The notes under the pieces: generated by a model | What the model saw: only the letters and a program-made list of their open reading frames with translations | The model's database searches: none | Told to the model about the DNA's origin: nothing | Shown here: piece by piece, positions 36,867-42,125 of the stretch | Layout of the letters: every line of letters begins with the position of its first letter | How positions within the stretch are numbered: position 1 is the first letter of the stretch | NCBI GenBank assembly: GCA_003427395.1 | Contig: BFEA01000194.1 | Location: 207,371 to 249,495 of the forward strand | Direction of reading: 5' to 3' | From: Chara braunii | Lineage: Eukaryota; Streptophyta; Charophyceae; Charales; Characeae | DNA: 42,125 bases | Program-made: the position numbers and the translations under genes

Positions 36867-37682
36867 AGTTGGGCTATTCATCTTAGAAACAATGTCAACT
36901 ATTTGCCTTAGTTATACACGAACAGGTTGCACAACTACTTTTTCCTTCATTGGGAATATGTCTAAGCCATTCATCTTAGAAACCATGCTTAGTCGCCCTC
37001 ATCTGTTTAAATAGCCAAGTTATATATAATTTTCTGAACTTAATCTTCAAAAATGAGCATAGAAATGAGCCATTCATCTTAGAAACAATGCTCAGTCGGC
37101 CCAAGTTACCTTCAGTTATAGCTCTTAGTTATACTCTCTTAATTTGTGATAAGGCTATCGTCAGATCGTTCGTCTTAGAACAATGTCTGGCTAGCCTTGT
37201 TTTTATAAACATATAAATATAAAAATATAGAAAGTCTTATTCCGTGATTCACATTATAATCATGTGGCCTCAGACTTAGACCATTCGTCTTAGAAACAAT
37301 GTCTTGTCCTTGGCATGAACCTCCCTCAGAATAAAACAACCAAAAGAGTTGAGTCATTCGTCTTAGAAACAATGCTCAACCCGCTTTTCTCAGCACTGAA
37401 AAAACAGAGTACTCTGGGCCAAGACCCAAAGACTGTTCAGAAACCACAAAAAAATAAACAGCGACCTGACCATTCATCTTAGAAACAATGTCTGGTCCTC
37501 AAGATTTGCACAATCAATACCCCACAGAAACAACAATCAGGCCTTTCATCTTAGAAACAATGTCTGGTTAAATTAAATAAACATAGCGACGAAGCCATTC
37601 ATCTTAGAAACAATGCTTGACCCTTAAAAAAACAGAACAAAACACAGCAGTCAGGCCATTCATCTTAGAAACAACGCTTGAC
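36867..37682 (-). repeat. Stem-loop array C (loop CATTCATCTTAGAAACAATG)
   Basis: Ten hairpins, given on the plus strand: 36867-36900, 36962-36992, 37066-37094, 37153-37196, 37273-37308, 37348-37380, 37463-37497, 37535-37569, 37588-37621 and 37650-37682. CATT/AATG closes a loop CRTCTTAGAAAC, and outside it each unit has its own complementary stem: GTTGAG/CTCAAC, CTAAGC/GCTTAG, TGAGC/GCTCA, GGCTA plus GTCAGA with TCTGGC plus TAGCC. In sense orientation the loop (CATTGTTTCTAAGATGAATG) is recognisably related to that of array B. Confidence 0.9.
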
Positions 37683-37956
37683 CCTATAAGACCCGTTCAA
37701 GCACAAGCAAAACTGCCTTCCTTCCAACCTTCCCTCTGATGCAACCCCTTTTTCACAATCTGCTTTCAATCAATTAATAAAACTGAAACTGAGATTGCGC
37801 ATGCGTTCTTTTGCTTAATCTGGTTCATGTCCTGAAAGTCAAACTCAAAGCCAACATAAGATGCATGCAGTATACTCGGTCAAAACATAGCAAGAAGTAC
37901 AGATAGGAGTTATAACTGGGTTTATAGAAGGAGAATCAATGGTTACCTCTTAGTTC

Positions 37957-37989
37957 CTTGCCTCCAGAACTCCTCCCGAGTTCCGGCAG
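37957..37989 (-). other. Basal hairpin of leader copy 3
   Basis: On the minus strand, CTGCC pairs with GGCAAG and GAACTC with GAGTTC around a GGGAG loop. It is the third member of the covarying set with 12684-12715 and 23606-23637. Confidence 0.75.
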
Positions 37990-38381
37990 AGCTCCCGCAA
38001 TCGGTGGGTGGACTCCTCTCCCAATCTTGTTGCGGTCTTACGGGTTGCAATCCCGCCTGCCGCCTTGCTCTCAGAACTGGATTAGACTTAGAGTAAGAAG
38101 GGTAGAAGTAGAGGTTTCAGACTCTCGAGATATAGGAGAGGGACTGACTCAACTTGCAGGAGAGGGCCATGATACCTTCATGCGCCTGAGGGCCCCACAA
38201 TGGCGGCCAGAGTGCGCAGCGGCTTGGTCAAACTGAAGTAAAACATCGACCGTAGATTCCCTGGCGACCCCCCCCCCCCCTACTTATAGTTGTAGCCCCC
38301 TCGTAGTGCTAGATCACTTCCTAAGGTCGTAATACATTTTCCTTAGACTAAATTGCTGCTATGCAGCACAAGAAGCCAGCA

Positions 38382-38414
38382 TTCAAATAGAGCACACCCC
38401 GTGCTCTATTTGAA
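38382..38414. other. Perfect 14-bp hairpin, loop ACCCC
   Basis: TTCAAATAGAGCAC, five-base loop, GTGCTCTATTTGAA. Just outside leader copy 3. A smaller hairpin TGCTGC-TAT-GCAGCA lies just upstream at about 38354-38368. Function unknown. Confidence 0.85.
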
Positions 38415-38829
38415 ATAAGAGCAACTTGCTGCCGAACTTAGCCAAATATGGCCTGTCATGCAAATGTGCGGAGCGGCAAAACACAACAGCCTTAGCCAAC
38501 GCGACACCTATGCACCCCGGTCAGTGAAGTGCCTGAACACAGCATAACACGGTAACCATGCAACCACGCAATGTGCTCAGCTGTCAGATACAACAAATAA
38601 GGCACCATAATGTCGCTCAATAGCAAGGAGCAGTTTGGAAGGTGTAATGAGATATGGTACTGGGTCTATGCATAATAGTACTTAGCATGCTCGACCAACG
38701 CTCAACATGTCCCAGCAATTTACAGCGCAAGATACAGCAAGAGCGTGGTCCACTCAGCAAATCGTGTGCAACCGGCAAGCGCAATAGCCAGCGGGTGCGT
38801 CTTCAGTCCTGCAGCTCGCCCCTCTTTGC
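38415..38829. other. No gene seen
   Basis: Moderately AT-rich unique-looking sequence without an open frame or repeat that I can identify. Confidence 0.4.
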
Positions 38830-39324
38830 TTAGATACAGCCGGTTGAGCAGTTCTTCAACCAGCCGGTAAAATCTTCGGTTTTCGCAGCTGGTCTCCTTG
38901 TTGCCTCAGTTGATGGGACGGACGGCCTACCAGCCAACAGGTAGGTCTGCAATCCCACAGTTCTTCTTAGATTAGCTTGCTCTGCCCCACACAGACCTCT
39001 CCTTTTATGCAACAACAAATCCACGACCAGGTACCTCGGTCTTTGATACGAGCATACTACCGACAAAATCAGGCATAGCGGATGCGACCTGTTACTGTAA
39101 CTTTTACTGCGAACAGCAGAGCTTCCCCGCTCTGTCGCTCGCCCTTTTCGTTCTTCCGCCTGTTCACCGCCGCCCCCGATTGCTGCCTCGCTACCCAACG
39201 AAATCACGGTTGAACCCTTCCCGCTAGGACCACGCTTCCCTGTGGCTGGTCTCGCGCTACCGACATTGATGGGATGGACAAAATCAGAATGAATCTCGTG
39301 CCAGAATGCTGGGAGATTCACCAT
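38830..39324 (-). CDS. Unrecognised open frame, 164 codons
   Basis: ATG at 39324, stop at 38830. The middle is Gly/Glu/Arg-rich and the end includes a stretch with LLAGRPSVPSTEATRRP. No domain is recognised. Its first 20 or so codons fall in a repeat that recurs at 39822-39890, where the equivalent frame has a stop (FWHEIHSDFVHPINVG here versus F, stop, RKIYSDFAHSID there). It may be a repeat-derived frame and not a gene. Confidence 0.2.
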   Translation of the reverse strand: MVNLPAFWHEIHSDFVHPINVGSARPATGKRGPSGKGSTVISLGSEAAIGGGGEQAEERKGRATERGSSAVRSKSYSNRSHPLCLILSVVCSYQRPRYLVVDLLLHKRRGLCGAEQANLRRTVGLQTYLLAGRPSVPSTEATRRPAAKTEDFTGWLKNCSTGCI

Positions 39325-39333
39325 GTCCTATAC

Positions 39334-39371
39334 CTGTCTCTTATACACATCTAGATGTGTATAAGAGACAG
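39334..39371. other. Nextera mate-pair junction adapter (synthetic), second copy
   Basis: The same 19+19-base palindrome as at 33906-33943. Not genomic. Confidence 0.97.
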
Positions 39372-39626
39372 GCTAAACCATGGTCAATGACGGAGACCAC
39401 TACTACCTGCCGCAAGGAAGCAGGGAGTGATTCCTCAACTATCTTTGTGTCAGGTGGGTTCATCAACACGAAATAGGATATGTCATCCTGGAACGTGTAC
39501 GGTGGGGTTGTCTACTAATTGACAAGAGTCNCCTGTGGCTGGTCTCGCGCTACCGACATTGATGGGATGGACAAAATCAGAATGAATCTCGTGCCAGAAT
39601 GCTGGGAGATTCACCATGTCCTATAC
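39372..39626. other. Chimeric insert and false duplication (assembly artefact)
   Basis: After the adapter comes a foreign mate sequence (39372-39530; 39436-39530 equals 18402-18496), then one N (39531), then 39532-39626, which repeats 39239-39333. The true locus probably runs straight from 39333 to 39627. Confidence 0.9.
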
Positions 39627-39662
39627 AGAAGCTGCTCTGCATCAACCGTCTCTTCTGGTAGG

Positions 39663-39799
<137 letters not shown>

Positions 39800-39821
39800 A
39801 CAGCGTGGCCGATCTCATGCT

Positions 39822-39890
39822 ACTTCCATCGATAGAATGAGCAAAATCAGAATAAATCTTCCGCTAAAAAACGGGCGGATTCATTCCCTC
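39822..39890. repeat. Microsatellite-associated dispersed repeat
   Basis: CTTCCATCGATAGAATGAGC then AAAATCAGAATAAATCT next to a GT run. Relatives lie at about 33803-33890, 39262-39330 and 41915-41950. The 39289-39318 member folds as GAATCTC/GAGATTC with an inner CCAG/CTGG. Confidence 0.6.
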
Positions 39891-40355
39891 TTTGCAACTT
39901 TTTTTTCCCACTAATCTAACACTCAAGCTGACTTCCCAATCGGGTTCGCAACCCTTCAAAACCTCCACAACAACTCCTCTCTCACTCGTTTTCGTTAAAA
40001 AACGAGCGAGATCTTCGCTTTTTCACATGGCCATATCCACCTTCGCAAAGCCCCCGCGCACGACATATTCTTAATACCTTCTTCTATACTAGCTTTTACC
40101 TAAATTTGTTCACGAAAACGGGGTCGCCCGCCCCCAAAACCCTCATATAGCATCTTGGTTTTCCCGATTCCGTCAAGAATCGGGCGTGCTTCGAGATTCC
40201 CATTCTGCCATACTCCATAGCTCGGCACAACTCTACCTCCTCATACCGACCAACTCACTAACCTATTGCAAAAACTAACCCTGTCCTGATGTTCGCCCAG
40301 GGTGAAAACCCCGGGATAGCTTCTTCCCCCTCTCGATTCCGTTCAGGATCGAGAG
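39848..40355. repeat. Stem-loop array F
   Basis: Successive hairpins lie at about 39848-39886 (CCGC/GCGG), 39942-39954 (GGGTT-CGC-AACCC), 39981-40010 (CTC, mismatch, CTCGTTTT with AAAACGAG, GAG), 40163-40184 (CCCGATTC-CGTCAA-GAATCGGG), 40296-40315 (GGGT-GAAA-ACCC extended by CCC/GGG) and 40330-40355 (CTCTCGAT/ATCGAGAG plus CC/GG). Three loops resemble one another around CGTYMA. It is not part of the leader family as far as I can see. Confidence 0.7.
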
Positions 40356-41550
40356 CGTTATAGCTTTTCGATTGTGCCCTGACACCTCCTTCCGACATCT
40401 CCGTCTCTCCCTATGCCGAATGTGCCCAACGCGCTAACCCGTCCGGGTTCATCCCTTCTTTCTGCTCCCACCGTCCGCCCTTGCAGCTCCGCCTTACCTT
40501 CCGCTGCGCTGCCCCACTGCCTTCCCGTACCGTCTCAGCACCCGTCCCCTTCCTTGGCCAACACCGCCTTCGATAGCAGTTAACCGTCGTATCTCTCCGT
40601 CCCTCAGGCGGCCCGAAAGATTTTCGTCGCCAGCCTTTGCGCCCGCTACCAAGAGATATGTCGTTAGCCCCCCCCACTCTGAGTGGCTTTGAGCAAAGAC
40701 CGTGATTGTTGCCTTTCAGAGAGGGGGTGCGAGACAGAAGGGGAGGCATAGTGACCGGCCCTTCGGAGAAGCTCGGTCCTCATGCTACCGGCTGACCCCC
40801 GGCCGGCATTGCCCACTTGCTGGTGGGTGCAGCCCCCACCTGTCTTTTTACTACACTGTCCCGCAGGCATTCCCAGGCCTTTGCTGTACCGCTCAACAGG
40901 TAAGAGACCGTTGTGCGGCGTGTGACCGATGCGGTTCCCGCAGGTTCCCTTGTTGGAGGCTTGAGCACGAGTGTGGCCGGTACGTGGTTCCCCGTAATGC
41001 TATAAGGGGATAGCTCCGGCACAGTCACGAAAACAGCTTGTAACTTTACTTCAAGCAATCCCGCGAATACAACACACCCCCACGCGATTACCGGCCCTTC
41101 TGCTTGAAGTGCAATTACCGACTCAAGCCCTGACCGCGCCGTAGTTTTCAGCAACCGTATGATAGAGGATTTTTGCCGCCGTCCCAAACGCGCGGACCTG
41201 CCGAACGAGGCACGCACTCAAGGTCCTCAATTGTCGTAACGGCCACCGAAATCCGGCCTTGCGTCTGAGTCAAAGAAATGCTGATGCAAACGAATAATAA
41301 TAACAATACGACGAAACATATGCGAAAGCTTTTAACCGTCAGAGGATGATGGCCGAGGAAGAGGAGCCGCTAGTACCGTTCCGACGCCACCGACGACCCC
41401 CGCCACACCCTCAATCCCCACGGTCCTTTTGCACTACTTTGATATCCCTGCGTCGTCGCCCCTCGACCGCAATCCCTGAATCTTTCTAATAGAAGTCCAA
41501 TGTTGTAACCAATAAGGCTAGGCCCAAGACTGGGTCTAGCTTTGACGGAC
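40356..41550 (-). other. GC-richer sequence with unrecognised minus-strand frames
   Basis: Minus-strand frames of 145 codons (40780-41217) and 112 codons (40411-40749) have protein-like but unrecognised sequence. Both lie beyond the inverted repeat X, so they may be decayed element sequence. No catalytic motif seen. Confidence 0.3.
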
Positions 41551-41905
41551 ACCTAAAATAAGCCGATACTACGCGACCCGCAGGCCTACCGAGACGTCTC
41601 CAAAATCACATTGTTGTCGATGCCGTCCTCTGCACGCACGCGTAAGTCGCAGGCAAGTACATCAACCAACGAGACATAATCTTTTTAATCCTAGTTTAAT
41701 CAGAAGCTAAAATCTGGTCGGCGCGTCTTAAAGCTGCGCGTCCACACACTCTCTACTCTAATCAGCCATCCATCCAGTCAGCCTTGACCACAGACGCAAC
41801 CACGCATCACGCAGTATACTTAAACTTTTAATCCAGACTTAATTTCTGTCACCTGCAAAAAACAGGCCGGATATCCTTGTAAGGGTATTCACACTGACAT
41901 CGTGG
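41550..41905 (-). mobile_element. Repeat family X, copy 2 (inverted)
   Basis: On the minus strand the hairpin AATACCCT-TACA-AGGATATCC is followed by GGCCTGTTTTTTGCAGGTGA, then GTCTGTGGTCAAGG, GATTAGAGTAGAG, GGACGCGCAG and CAGTCTTGGGCCTAGCC, in the same order as 19660-20120 on the plus strand. Confidence 0.5.
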
Positions 41906-42019
41906 ATGCCCACACGCTACTTCTAGCGATAGAATGAGCAAAATCGACTGCATCTATAGCTAGCAAATAGAATGTATCTAATGCTAAATCATGACAGTAT
42001 ACACTACCACTATGTCTGT

Positions 42020-42065
42020 ATGTACGTGCATGTATGTGTGTGTGTGTGTGTGTGTGTGTGAGTGG

Positions 42066-42101
<36 letters not shown>

Positions 42102-42125
42102 GAAAGAGAGAGAGAGAGAGAGAGA
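42020..42125. repeat. (TG)n, (GATA)n and (GA)n microsatellites at window end
   Basis: A GT run (about 42036-42060), GATA units (about 42068-42100) and GA to the last base. Confidence 0.97.

Larger units (their letters stand above)
34136..38245 (-). mobile_element. Structured leader/LTR-like repeat, copy 3 (inverted)
   Basis: Reads right to left. Order: basal hairpin (37989-37957), stem-loop array C (37682-36867), nested hairpins (36575-36278), ATCCT/AGGAT and TGTTATC/GATAACA hairpins (36011-35975), the region with ACTAAGTCTCACGCG (about 35080), A-box-like TAGCTCAGCGGG (34748-34737), and the end segment GTGACGTGGCCGGGAGGGTC (34185-34166). It is close to copy 2 across nearly its whole length. 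It is interrupted by a MITE-like insert at 34219-34574. No gag is visible beyond its end, so the element is truncated or rearranged here. Confidence 0.7.

Noticed and set aside
33906-39371. The two 38-bp perfect palindromes as a biological inverted repeat or Tn5-type transposon ends
   Set aside because: They are exactly the back-to-back 19-base mosaic ends of Nextera mate-pair libraries, and both sit at false duplications.

Overview
The window is eukaryotic nuclear DNA and most likely comes from the green (streptophyte) lineage. The one confident host gene, on the minus strand at 4997-6796, encodes a MYST histone acetyltransferase whose catalytic region resembles the plant HAM1/HAM2 (Esa1/Tip60) type. 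Almost everything to its right is decayed, repeat-derived sequence. Long microsatellites, an (A)45 tail and long noncoding repeats fit a large, repeat-rich genome. A charophyte-type alga is my guess, not something the sequence proves. The assembly also carries two Nextera mate-pair junction adapters and single-N joins, so it is a short-read draft.

Layout. 1-4990: microsatellites, 21-, 129- and 192-bp tandem repeats and G-rich or GGATCGGGA-type repeats, with no gene I can support. 4997-6796: intronless MYST acetyltransferase (minus). 6850-8960: no recognised gene. 8960-12650: a coding-like scrap, a broken retrotransposon gag with a CCHC zinc knuckle, and its 3' noncoding tail. 12660-16080: copy 1 of a long noncoding leader. 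16080-23340: unresolved decayed repeats, including a CTG/TTG-rich stretch at 22190-23260. 23345-28120: leader copy 2, directly followed by a second broken gag (28123-29151) and its tail. 31050-34130: further repeats, a SINE-like element, an AATAAA plus A45 retroposon end, and an adapter-induced false duplication. 34136-38245: leader copy 3, inverted and carrying a MITE-like insert. 38250-42125: an unrecognised open frame, a second adapter chimera, long CT/GT microsatellites, another hairpin array and repeat remnants, ending in GATA/GA microsatellites.

The most unusual content is the leader family. Each of the three copies (two forward, one inverted) has the same order of parts: a basal hairpin, a long array of small stem-loops, in copies 2 and 3 a set of longer nested hairpins, a GTTATC...GATAAC hairpin, and a region with a tRNA-type A-box. 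Within one array the loop is nearly constant while the stem changes from unit to unit and stays self-complementary, often through G.U pairs. The basal hairpin also shows compensatory change between copies. I read this as selection or homogenisation acting on folded RNA (or ssDNA) of a gag-only, probably non-autonomous retroelement. I saw no reverse transcriptase, integrase or protease motif.

All comparisons were made by eye. Element boundaries are approximate and LTR termini were not identified.
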